28,447 nt of DNA from a virus. Shown here in pieces: positions 22,083 to 28,447 of this stretch (within the stretch, counting starts at the first letter, position 1; each line of letters begins with the position of its first letter). The stretch covers positions 1 through 28,447 of IMG/VR virus record IMGVR_UViG_3300001681_000087. One strand, written 5' to 3'. The translations under genes were made by a program, and so were the position numbers. The notes beneath the pieces are model-generated. The model saw nothing but the letters and a program-made list of their open reading frames with translations. It made no database searches and was not told where the DNA came from.

Positions 22083-22384
22083 GAGTAATCTTGAGGCTTA
22101 CGACCTGCTTCCGCGAAGACGCCAGTAAGGAGGTCTTCCACGCCCTTCACCGCGCCTCGAACCTCATGCAACTCAGCCTCTTCTCGCGTATTAACCATCC
22201 TAGAAAAAAGGTCGATCTTCTGACGTTCAGCCATGACCTCAAGGACTGCGAAAACGCCCCCCTGGATCATCTCCCTGCATGTTCCCGATATTCGGCGATT
22301 CTGCTCAACGTCCGGCTGAGACTTCAATTCATCCAGAGCGGCCTGGTGGGCGAGCTCAAGCGATGAGTTCCCCTGCTGGTTCAA
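22079..22384 (-). CDS. Unknown small protein between portal and scaffold (101 aa)
   Basis: The start is a TTG at 22384, inside the last codons of the portal gene (29-base overlap), with GGAGG six bases upstream. The 101-residue protein is helical and charged (SLELAHQAALDELKSQPDVEQ; VFAVLEVMAERQKIDLFSRM; EEAELHEVRGAVKGVEDLLTG). I recognise no family and see no membrane helix. Position between portal and scaffold suggests an assembly or head-related role. The deep overlap with the portal suggests coupled translation. Confidence 0.6.
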   Translation of the reverse strand: MNQQGNSSLELAHQAALDELKSQPDVEQNRRISGTCREMIQGGVFAVLEVMAERQKIDLFSRMVNTREEAELHEVRGAVKGVEDLLTGVFAEAGRKPQDYS

Positions 22385-24527
22385 CTCCTGCCTCCTGTCC
22401 CTGAGCAGGCGGAGCTTCGGGCAGCATCATGTAAGTCCTTGTGCCCTCAGTCTTTACCTGCGCCCCTTGTTGCTGTAACTGCTCAAGAAGAACGCTATCC
22501 CCAATCTTCGCAAGGTGTAGTGCGAGGTGGCCAGTGAGAAGGAGCGTCAGTTCCGGATCGTCCGCGTTGGCCTCAAGCGCCTGCTGAAGCACCGGGATGT
22601 GCAACTGGTGGGGATCTCCCTGGTCCACAGGCGCGACCATTTTCATCGTCTGCATGAGCTGGATCTCTGAGACTTGCTTCTGGGCGGCGTCCTCCTCGAA
22701 GAGTCCCGGCCCCCGCAACAACCTTCTTGAGGAGCGGAAATCAGAGTTCTCGAAGTAGTCTCTCAGGATCTCAAAGTGGTTTACAAACGGGCTGAACACC
22801 GGGTTTGCCGCCACTTGCATGTCTGCGAACGCCTTCTCCACTCGCGACCGACTGCTGATGTTGTCGAGTCGTCCAGTTGGAACCAGATCGAAATCCTTGT
22901 AGAGATCCCAGCGGTTAAATACCAACGGTTGAGCGCCACCATCGACGTTGATCATCACAGAGGGGTCGCCGTACTGCGCCCACAAGAACAGTGTTTGTCG
23001 GTGAAGCCTTCGCATCGACTCTTGGAAGATCTGAAGGTCGAGATTCGCAACCATATCGCTCATCCTGGAGATCTCTGAAACCTCCGTTGCCGTTCGGCGC
23101 TCAACTTTCTGGTTCACGTTCGAGATGCCGAAATCGGTAACTCCTACATACTCCTCTGCATATGCCTTGAGTGTGCGCTCTTCGTTATCGAAAGAGTAGT
23201 CAAGTGCCTGAAAGGCCAGGGGCTTGATATCGTCCATTCGCCTGACTGGGATGTAGGAACCCGGCCTGAACCTCAAGTTCGACGAGTTCCTGATCGACCC
23301 TTCACGCACCAGGAAGGTGAGCGAGTTCTGGATTGTCATGCGATCAAGTTTCGCATTGTGCTGGGCGTTGATCTCGGTCTGGATGTCGTTGAGCATTTCT
23401 GGGATCCCCCTGGGGGAGTACCATCTCGGCTCATTAGCCTCATGCACAAATCGAGTGAATGGCCACATCCCATGCTCGTAGGGGAACTCGACGAGGCGCA
23501 GGACTTCTCGCCCCTGCGGGCTGATTGTCAGGACGCACCTTTCGGCAATCCCGTCGCCATTGATATCGTGGTGGAAGTAGACCTCAAGAACCTCAACAAA
23601 CGAGGAGTCCTCTGCGCTTTGCAGCATACCCTCGCGCCTCTCTCGGATTGCGTCCAGGACAGAATCCGTGCGGAGTCTTTTGCTTGCACGTTCTCCGTCT
23701 GCAACCTTGCGAGCGGCCTCCATGTTGTACATACCGTTAATCCCTCGCTCGACGATCTGATCGGGCTTGAGGAACATACGATGTGCAATCCATGGAAGAT
23801 CGTCCACGTCATCTGTGGAGTCCCAGGGGACCACGATGTCCCTGGGGTCAACAAAGACCCAGCGTGGAGCGTTGTACTTCGTCACCTGGAGACTAACTTC
23901 CAGTTTCTCATTCCCAGCACGGAACTGGCGAGCCATTGATTCGTAGGCTGCCGCATCGTCGGGACTGTCGCCGACAATCCCCAACTGTTCTGCGAACTGA
24001 CCGAGCTCCTCGTCAGTAACTGCCCCCCGGTCAACTTTGAGTCCTGTTAGGTCTAGCACTCTGGTTGACCGTTCGGTCTTGTGCTCCCAAAGACATTTGA
24101 TAATGGACATGCCGTAAGTAAGGAACGAATCGATACTATGGAGCTGAGCTTCGCGGCACCGAGACATGCGGAAGCGCAGAAGCCAGTCGTAGAAGGCCTC
24201 GATCCTGTGCGACCGTTCCGGGTCGGCATCGCCAATCGCTTCTATTGAAACTACCGGGTTCATCCCGAATACCGCGTTCACAAAGACTGGCTTCTGGTGC
24301 CGAATGACCTTATCTGTGAGTGGCAGGTGGATGTTGGAACTTCCCGGCCAGGGGAAGTCCTTTTTCTTCCTGATACCGTAGCGTTTCTTGTAGTAGGCCT
24401 CAGACTTGGACTCCCATTCGCTTCGGTGGCTCAGGGCCTCACTTACAGACCCGACTATTTTATTGACCTCTTCGTCTGAGATCACAGCGGTGACCGCTGA
24501 CACTGCCTCTGGGTGTTGTTCTGGCAT
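22356..24527 (-). CDS. Portal protein
   Basis: The 723-residue protein carries features of P22-like portals: KDFPWPGSSNIHLPLTDKVI (about 56-75), a run of alpha/beta segments (SFLTYGMSIIKCLWEHK; WVFVDPRDIVVPWDS), a conserved core GIPEMLNDIQTEINAQHNAK (about 377-396) at the clip-wing junction, and a helical, Gln-rich C-terminus (LEQLQQQGAQVKTEG). The length fits the long portals of podoviruses. Twelve copies form the DNA channel at one vertex and dock the terminase motor encoded just upstream. GGAG lies before the ATG. The start is one base after the terminase stop. Together with TerL it supports the packaging module. Confidence 0.85.
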   Translation of the reverse strand: MPEQHPEAVSAVTAVISDEEVNKIVGSVSEALSHRSEWESKSEAYYKKRYGIRKKKDFPWPGSSNIHLPLTDKVIRHQKPVFVNAVFGMNPVVSIEAIGDADPERSHRIEAFYDWLLRFRMSRCREAQLHSIDSFLTYGMSIIKCLWEHKTERSTRVLDLTGLKVDRGAVTDEELGQFAEQLGIVGDSPDDAAAYESMARQFRAGNEKLEVSLQVTKYNAPRWVFVDPRDIVVPWDSTDDVDDLPWIAHRMFLKPDQIVERGINGMYNMEAARKVADGERASKRLRTDSVLDAIRERREGMLQSAEDSSFVEVLEVYFHHDINGDGIAERCVLTISPQGREVLRLVEFPYEHGMWPFTRFVHEANEPRWYSPRGIPEMLNDIQTEINAQHNAKLDRMTIQNSLTFLVREGSIRNSSNLRFRPGSYIPVRRMDDIKPLAFQALDYSFDNEERTLKAYAEEYVGVTDFGISNVNQKVERRTATEVSEISRMSDMVANLDLQIFQESMRRLHRQTLFLWAQYGDPSVMINVDGGAQPLVFNRWDLYKDFDLVPTGRLDNISSRSRVEKAFADMQVAANPVFSPFVNHFEILRDYFENSDFRSSRRLLRGPGLFEEDAAQKQVSEIQLMQTMKMVAPVDQGDPHQLHIPVLQQALEANADDPELTLLLTGHLALHLAKIGDSVLLEQLQQQGAQVKTEGTRTYMMLPEAPPAQGQEAGVEPAGELIA

Positions 24528-24528
24528 C

Positions 24529-25947
24529 TCAGACTCCGTATCCAGTTAGTCCTGCGTCTATTGATTCGTCTCTAACAAATCGCTGCCCCATGCTGTAAGC
24601 CGGTTCGTAGTCCAACAGATACCTGACAGCGTCGATCATGTCCTTGCCGCACTCGTCAGGCTTCTCCCTGGCCCCGTACTCTTTCTCAAGATCCTTGATA
24701 CACCAGATGTAGTTCTCAAAGGCCCAGACCATGTTCTGGCAAGAACGCAATATCAAAAACCTTGGCTCCCCGACATCGGTTCTTAATCGCTCATGTATCC
24801 GCTGGTGACCGAGTTGGATGTCGTTGTTAATGTCCGCATAGAAATCGAGGTTGTATTTTTCGTATTCCTCTATCAGTGTCGTCCCTGTGAACACAGAAGG
24901 GGTTTTGCCGAAGTTTGGGTCGATGATCCGCTCGTAGACCTCCTCAGTCCCCTCTTCGGTTCTAATGATCGAGGCGTAGTCCCTGACAGACTTGTGTGCG
25001 GTTTTGATCTTGGCGAACTCTTCTCGGGGCCACTCCCGATAACAGATGATCTGGTCTCTGGGGTTCACCGCAAACCATGCGATGTAACAGGGTCTGCGAT
25101 CATGCGGGTCCATGACCATGAAGCGCGGCCAGTCTTCGGGGATCGTGAAGTCATCGAGGACATGAGCATCCCTTGAAAAGGTCGGAAAGATGGACCCCGA
25201 AAGGTGGCTAAACTTCCCGTGGATTCTCGCCTCAATCTCTTCTGGGAGGAGGTCCGAAATGAAGTCCTCTTTTTCCTTCTCTGCAATATGCGGGTTATCC
25301 ATCAAGTCGAGGTGGAATGAAGAGATCCGCTTGCCGTCTGTTTTTGCGTAGAGCTCATTATAGATCCAGGGGCAAGCCAACGGGGTCAGGGTGAACCAGA
25401 GTCTGCCTCCGTGATCGAGGCAGCCGCGTCTTACACTGATAAACATCGACCTCGGCGGTGGCTCGTCGAACCAGACGCCGTGCCAGTCGTGGCCTTCGTA
25501 AGTTCCGGGATCCTGCTTGTAAGAGCCGATGAACAGGCGCGAGCCTGTCGAGAAGGTCAGGACTTCTGGGTAGCCATCAGTGCCGTTTTTTGTATGGGTG
25601 ATCCAGCCCTTTGGGCAGTAGGACTTGATTTTCTTCATCAGGATCTTATCGACGCTTTTGCGTCTGTCGTTGACCATCGCGAGAATATCGACAGGTGGGG
25701 TAGGCAGGTTTGTGCGCGTCCCGTCTTGGCGGAACCCCATGCAGTGGCTGATCGCTTCCACCACACCAACGGTGGACTTCCCGGTTCTGTTCCCGCCAGT
25801 AATGAGCCTTATCTTGGCTGGATCCTGTAGGAAGTCGATTTGGTCTCCGTAGGGCTCAAAAAAGAGAAACGGACATTCATCCATGGCCCGCTCCTTGTCC
25901 TTGAGCCTGCGATATTCTTCTTCTAGGCCAGGCCTGGGATCACTCAC
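24529..25947 (-). CDS. terL: Terminase large subunit (packaging ATPase and nuclease)
   Basis: I place the start at a GTG (25947) with GAGG six bases upstream; it gives a 472-residue protein beginning MSDPRPGLEEEYRRL. A longer TTG frame to 25983 exists but overlaps the previous gene more and has no better signal. The ATPase domain shows a Walker A loop GGNRTGKST (about 51-59), Walker B VWFDE (about 158-162) and a coupling-type TLTPL (about 186-190). The nuclease domain shows the acidic set D280 (VMDPH), D343 (IIDPNFG) and D436/D439 (GKDMIDAVRYLL). It cuts concatemers and drives DNA into the capsid through the portal. The start overlaps the small-subunit stop by 8 bases, so the two are probably coupled. 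Confidence 0.9.
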   Translation of the reverse strand: MSDPRPGLEEEYRRLKDKERAMDECPFLFFEPYGDQIDFLQDPAKIRLITGGNRTGKSTVGVVEAISHCMGFRQDGTRTNLPTPPVDILAMVNDRRKSVDKILMKKIKSYCPKGWITHTKNGTDGYPEVLTFSTGSRLFIGSYKQDPGTYEGHDWHGVWFDEPPPRSMFISVRRGCLDHGGRLWFTLTPLACPWIYNELYAKTDGKRISSFHLDLMDNPHIAEKEKEDFISDLLPEEIEARIHGKFSHLSGSIFPTFSRDAHVLDDFTIPEDWPRFMVMDPHDRRPCYIAWFAVNPRDQIICYREWPREEFAKIKTAHKSVRDYASIIRTEEGTEEVYERIIDPNFGKTPSVFTGTTLIEEYEKYNLDFYADINNDIQLGHQRIHERLRTDVGEPRFLILRSCQNMVWAFENYIWCIKDLEKEYGAREKPDECGKDMIDAVRYLLDYEPAYSMGQRFVRDESIDAGLTGYGV

Positions 25948-26659
25948 CTTGGTCCTCTTTTGCCTCCGGCGGCAACTCCCCAACGGCTTTCCGCAACTGG
26001 AGCACCTGGGCTTCTAGTTCTGCGGTCGGCAGCTTGGTTGGATCGAACCCAACAGAAACTCCGACCATATTGACATCTGGCTTCGAGAGTTCTGGGTAGA
26101 ACACTCTAAGGAAGTGCTCCATGCTACGCACATCGCCATCCCTGGCCTTCTTGAAGAGCGCGATAGCAACCTCGTGGCCGTTATCTCGGACCATCTTCAT
26201 CGTGAAGTCCTGAACGAGGGCCTTCACATCCGACCGCGCTAGATTATGTATTTTCCCCTTAAAATAGTCATTGGCTTTTTGGCGAGCATCTCCGACCTCA
26301 CAATCGCAGTCGGAAGCATTGAAGAAGACCACCTCGGTGTAGCGCATCGCCCACCAGGTGTGGTACACGCCAAGTGTTTTGGCTGTATGGCCCCCGACAA
26401 TGTCCTCAAGTTGCAGTCGCAATCGTTCGAGATCATCGGTGATCGCTAGTTTTCGCTCAAGCTGAGGCTTTGAGACTGGCCCAGAAGAGATAGGAAACAA
26501 CCTGGAGAGAACCTTGGAATAATCGAAGAGTCTCCCCTTCGCCTTTTCTGGGAGTTCCCTGATCGCGGCTGTGCCTGCATCCTCGCCGGTCTTAACAAGC
26601 GCAGCGAGTTTAATAGGCTTGTTATCTACAGACGTTCCTGGGGGGTTTACCGTTTCCAT
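25940..26659 (-). CDS. terS: Putative terminase small subunit
   Basis: The 239-residue protein is first in the minus-strand block and directly precedes TerL, the usual place for the DNA-recognition subunit of the packaging motor. An N-terminal region (to about 50) is basic and helical; a middle part has a Cys/Asp cluster (SDCDCE, about 116-121); the C-terminal third (DVRSMEHFLRVFYPELSKPDV, then LEAQVLQLRKAVGE) looks like an oligomerisation helix of small terminases. No clear helix-turn-helix can be confirmed by eye, so the assignment rests mainly on position. The ribosome-binding site is weak (GCCTGA before ATG). It could instead be an unrelated regulator. Confidence 0.6.
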   Translation of the reverse strand: METVNPPGTSVDNKPIKLAALVKTGEDAGTAAIRELPEKAKGRLFDYSKVLSRLFPISSGPVSKPQLERKLAITDDLERLRLQLEDIVGGHTAKTLGVYHTWWAMRYTEVVFFNASDCDCEVGDARQKANDYFKGKIHNLARSDVKALVQDFTMKMVRDNGHEVAIALFKKARDGDVRSMEHFLRVFYPELSKPDVNMVGVSVGFDPTKLPTAELEAQVLQLRKAVGELPPEAKEDQGE

Positions 26660-26765
26660 TCAGGCTACATAACACAAAGCAATGTTAATATACAGAATAA
26701 AAACATGGTTGAAATATATAGGTCACCTCTGTACTGTGGCGCAACGTCACCAGGAGGGGGGGGGC
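26660..26765. promoter_or_regulatory. Divergent AT-rich promoter region
   Basis: This 106-base gap lies between the first gene of the minus-strand virion block and the first gene of the plus-strand replication block, so it must carry at least one start of transcription in each direction, or be read through. It is much more AT-rich than the rest. On the minus strand TATATT (a good -10 box) stands 16 bases after TTTCAA (a poor -35 box). On the plus strand TATATA occurs around 26716-26722 with TTAATA further upstream. These matches are too weak to fix a start site. Confidence 0.4.
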
Positions 26766-27437
26766 TTGGCTGAGAATCTACCGGCGCGATCAGTGCCATC
26801 TCTGTTCACATTCGACCATGAAACCAAGGAGCGCCTTCGCCTGACAGCGAGGCTCTATGGGCTCTCAATGAGCCAGGTGTTGAGGCACCTCGTCCGGTCT
26901 CATTGCCCAAGCCTTGAGGAAGCGGAAAAACGCCTTCTGAAACACCCGACTGGCGTCACCTTCCTCGAAGACCCTGACGCAAAGCACCCACCAAACCTGG
27001 AAAAACTCGCCTCAAAGAAGGACGGGGTTCGGGTTGACTACGACTCTGTACGGAAGTGGTGGAACGCCGACGTGTCAGTCCTCCTGAACAAGCCAAAGAT
27101 TAAGGCCTTTTCCCCAACACGCAAAGCCAAGGTCAAGAAACGAATAAGAGATAACCCGGCAGTACTGGACGAGATCCGCGAGGAAGCCCACAAGATCGGG
27201 AAGTTCTACTACAACGCAACTTCATGGGGGGGATTCGACTGGCTCTTTAAAGGCGAGGGGAATGTCCAAAAGTTCCTGGAAGGGAACTACCGAGAAGAGG
27301 ACATGCATGTAGACAATGTTCCTTCTTTCTGGCAGGCTCCGGCATGGTTCCCGGAGAACTGGCAAAAAAAACCCGCCTACCGAAAAATGGCCATGGCGGT
27401 CGGCTGTCCCCCAGAGCAACTCAGGAGGGACAAATGA
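26766..27437 (+). CDS. RHH DNA-binding domain fused to a replication-protein-like C-terminus
   Basis: I choose a TTG start at 26766: AGGAGG plus a run of G stands just before it. Longer frames from GTG 26736 or ATG 26682 would run through the ribosome-binding site. The 223-residue protein has a ribbon-helix-helix pattern at about 12-45 (SLFTFDHETKERLRLTARLYGLSMSQVLRHLVR), the fold of small DNA-binding repressors. The C-terminal half (about 115-176) resembles the end of phage replication proteins (primosomal/helicase-loader-type): SPTRKAKVKKRIRD, then GGFDWLFKGEGNVQKFLEGNY, where those proteins have R-K-x-x-I-x-x-R, FDWLL-K and LEGNY. It may bind the origin and load a helicase. The combination is unusual; either half alone would be ordinary. 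The ATG of the next gene overlaps its stop. Confidence 0.68.
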   Translation: MAENLPARSVPSLFTFDHETKERLRLTARLYGLSMSQVLRHLVRSHCPSLEEAEKRLLKHPTGVTFLEDPDAKHPPNLEKLASKKDGVRVDYDSVRKWWNADVSVLLNKPKIKAFSPTRKAKVKKRIRDNPAVLDEIREEAHKIGKFYYNATSWGGFDWLFKGEGNVQKFLEGNYREEDMHVDNVPSFWQAPAWFPENWQKKPAYRKMAMAVGCPPEQLRRDK

Positions 27438-27904
27438 GCAGCCTAATCCCGGTTTTCCGCCACTCCTTCAAAGACATAGTTTCCGAGATCCCAAGAACGC
27501 TGGTGGTCACAGGAAACCACCGCAAGGGGCAGGTCGTCGTCGAGATCAGCCGCGATGATGGAGAAGCCGTCAGGTTTCTCGCGATGCCAGAATACAACAC
27601 GCTCACCGTCCTCGACGGTGAAGGGGCATTCAATCTCTTCGCGCTCTGCGAGAAACTTGGACTTGGGAAATCCCAAAGCAGCACTATTCACAAGGAAATC
27701 AAAGACGTTAAGACTTGGCTATTTAGCCATAAACACCCGGATGACAAATGGATGACTCTCTCTGAATACAATCGTCTATCAGACGGTGAAGAAGGAAACA
27801 GGGACACGTTCCACGAGGAACTCCAATCTGTTGAGGACTCTACCAGACCTAGCCCTGGAGCAAGCCCTAGCCAAGCAGAGCTGGATTGGCTCAACGAGGT
27901 CTAA
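27434..27904 (+). CDS. Unknown protein next to the replication gene (156 aa)
   Basis: The ATG at 27434 has AGGAGGGACAA before it and overlaps the previous stop (ATGA), so this start is preferred over a frame that begins inside the previous gene. The 156-residue protein has a beta-rich first half (RTLVVTGNHRKGQVVVEISR; AVRFLAMPEYNTLTVLDGEG), a helical middle (LFALCEKLGLGKSQSSTIHKEI), and an acidic, disordered C-terminus with SxxPSPGASPSQAEL. I recognise no family. It is coupled to the RHH/replication gene and precedes the RuvC-like resolvase, so a role in replication or its control is a context guess. Confidence 0.6.
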   Translation: MSSLIPVFRHSFKDIVSEIPRTLVVTGNHRKGQVVVEISRDDGEAVRFLAMPEYNTLTVLDGEGAFNLFALCEKLGLGKSQSSTIHKEIKDVKTWLFSHKHPDDKWMTLSEYNRLSDGEEGNRDTFHEELQSVEDSTRPSPGASPSQAELDWLNEV

Positions 27905-27948
27905 CTGCCAAACCATGGACTGATCGATTAAACAACGCCTTTCCAGAG

Positions 27949-28016
27949 GGCACCCCGGTCCCGGGCACTTACCTCCTCGCCCTCCTCACACGACCGGGGT
28001 GCCAAGTTTGCGAGGA
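27949..28016 (+). promoter_or_regulatory. Hairpin with loop complementary to the RuvC ribosome-binding site (possible pseudoknot)
   Basis: A perfect 12-base-pair stem (27949-27960 GGCACCCCGGTC with 27992-28003 GACCGGGGTGCC) holds a 31-base loop. The loop contains TCCTCGC at 27974-27980, an exact complement of GCGAGGA at 28010-28016, which is the ribosome-binding site of the GTG at 28020. The loop can therefore pair with that site, making an H-type pseudoknot that would hide it. A second TCCTC (27983-27987) could also compete. It is also usable as a terminator for the upstream gene, though no T-run follows. Confidence 0.45.
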
Positions 28017-28019
28017 CCA

Positions 28020-28447
28020 GTGAAAAGTTGTAACGTGCTATGCCTTGACCTTGGAACCAGCATGGGCTGGGCCAAACACCTCGACGGTAAACTCACCCAC
28101 GGTACAGTCGTATTCCCGAAGGATCTGGGGGACCGACTCGTAGAGTTCAGGAAGTGGCTCGAAAAAAACCTGACTGTCGGGCACGTCATCTACGAGCAAC
28201 CCTTCGGAATGCCAGGGAAGGCCGTCCTCACCCTCCATGCAATGATCGGGGTTCTCCTGTGCGTTTGCAGGGAAGGTGACGTTAATGCCATGCCCATCAG
28301 CCCAATGACAATAAAAAAGATGGCCACCGGGCACGGCCACGCGACAAAAACTCAAATGCTTGAGTCTATTCGCGAACGCTGGCCCGATGTAGACACTCAC
28401 GACGAGGCCGACGCCCTCGGTATCTTCCTCTGGTATTCCGAGGAAAA
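28020..28447 (+). CDS. RuvC-like Holliday junction resolvase (cut by window end)
   Basis: The gene starts at a GTG with GAGGA three bases upstream (a short gap) and runs off the right edge without a stop; 142 codons are visible. RuvC-type motifs are present: an N-terminal VLCLDLGTSMGWA with the first catalytic aspartate, a second acidic motif HVIYEQPFGMPG with the glutamate, and a C-terminal DTHDEADALGIF with the final acidic residues. These define the RNase-H-like fold of phage RuvC resolvases, which cut branched DNA during replication and before packaging. A truncated copy with about 57% identity over its N-terminal 44 residues lies at 738-908. The reverse-strand frame of 120 residues here is only a shadow. 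Confidence 0.82.
   Translation, partial: MKSCNVLCLDLGTSMGWAKHLDGKLTHGTVVFPKDLGDRLVEFRKWLEKNLTVGHVIYEQPFGMPGKAVLTLHAMIGVLLCVCREGDVNAMPISPMTIKKMATGHGHATKTQMLESIRERWPDVDTHDEADALGIFLWYSEE

Noticed and set aside
25948-25983. Longer TTG start for the terminase large subunit
   Set aside because: The GTG at 25947 has GAGG at proper distance and gives a usual small overlap with the preceding gene.
26682-26765. Upstream start for the RHH/replication gene (ATG 26682 or GTG 26736)
   Set aside because: The extra residues are not domain-like, the frame would run through the AGGAGG site, and there is no ribosome-binding site before 26682.
27905-27948. Small gene in the gap before the RuvC-like gene
   Set aside because: The only ATG is followed after one codon by a stop; no coding signal is seen.
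28038-28400. Open frame of 120 codons on the minus strand at the right end
   Set aside because: It is the shadow of the RuvC-like gene, whose catalytic motifs are clear on the plus strand.
1-28447. Terminal direct repeat showing a circular or complete genome
   Set aside because: The first and last bases of the window do not look alike, and the right-end gene is cut, so completeness cannot be claimed.

Overview
The window is most of a tailed-phage genome, probably a podovirus (short tail) from an uncultured source. The order of one block on the minus strand shows this: small terminase candidate, large terminase, portal, scaffold, an SU10-type HK97-fold capsid protein, head-tail adaptor and tail nozzle candidates, fibre-like proteins, and internal (DNA-ejection) proteins ending in a 2235-residue giant. 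There is no tape-measure, tail-tube or sheath gene, which argues against a siphovirus or myovirus. Strong Shine-Dalgarno sites with frequent GTG/TTG starts point to a bacterial host. A lipobox protein beside a TM-plus-coiled-coil protein fits spanins, and so a Gram-negative host, but this is inference.

Layout. (1) Positions 1-908, plus strand: a GC-rich hairpin, a cytosine-C5 methyltransferase gene reduced to its two ends, an intact XF1762-type GNAT-like gene, and a truncated RuvC-like gene. (2) 909-1027: convergent gap. (3) 1028-26659, minus strand: one tightly packed block of 22 genes, read from right to left, with many TAATG or ATGA start/stop overlaps. It starts with the packaging genes and ends with three small membrane proteins that look like part of a lysis module; no endolysin is visible. 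(4) 26660-26765: AT-rich divergent promoter region. (5) 26766-28447, plus strand: a ribbon-helix-helix protein with a replication-protein-like C-terminus, a small unknown gene, and a full-length-type RuvC-like resolvase cut by the window end.

The minus block makes and fills the virion. TerS/TerL pump DNA through the portal into a scaffolded SU10-type capsid. The adaptor and nozzle candidates form the short tail. The LamG-like protein, a 941-residue repeat protein and a 450-residue protein are probable fibres or surface appendages. The 218-, 379- and 2235-residue proteins are the likely internal ejection set. The plus-strand genes at both ends belong to DNA replication, recombination and modification.

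The most interesting signals are: a methyltransferase remnant and a truncated RuvC paralogue flanking an intact gene; a compact three-way-junction RNA in the lysis region; a potential pseudoknot covering the ribosome-binding site of the intact RuvC gene; a fibre made of about forty alternating 12- and 14-residue repeats; and an RHH/replication-protein fusion whose ribosome-binding site contains a run of nine G.
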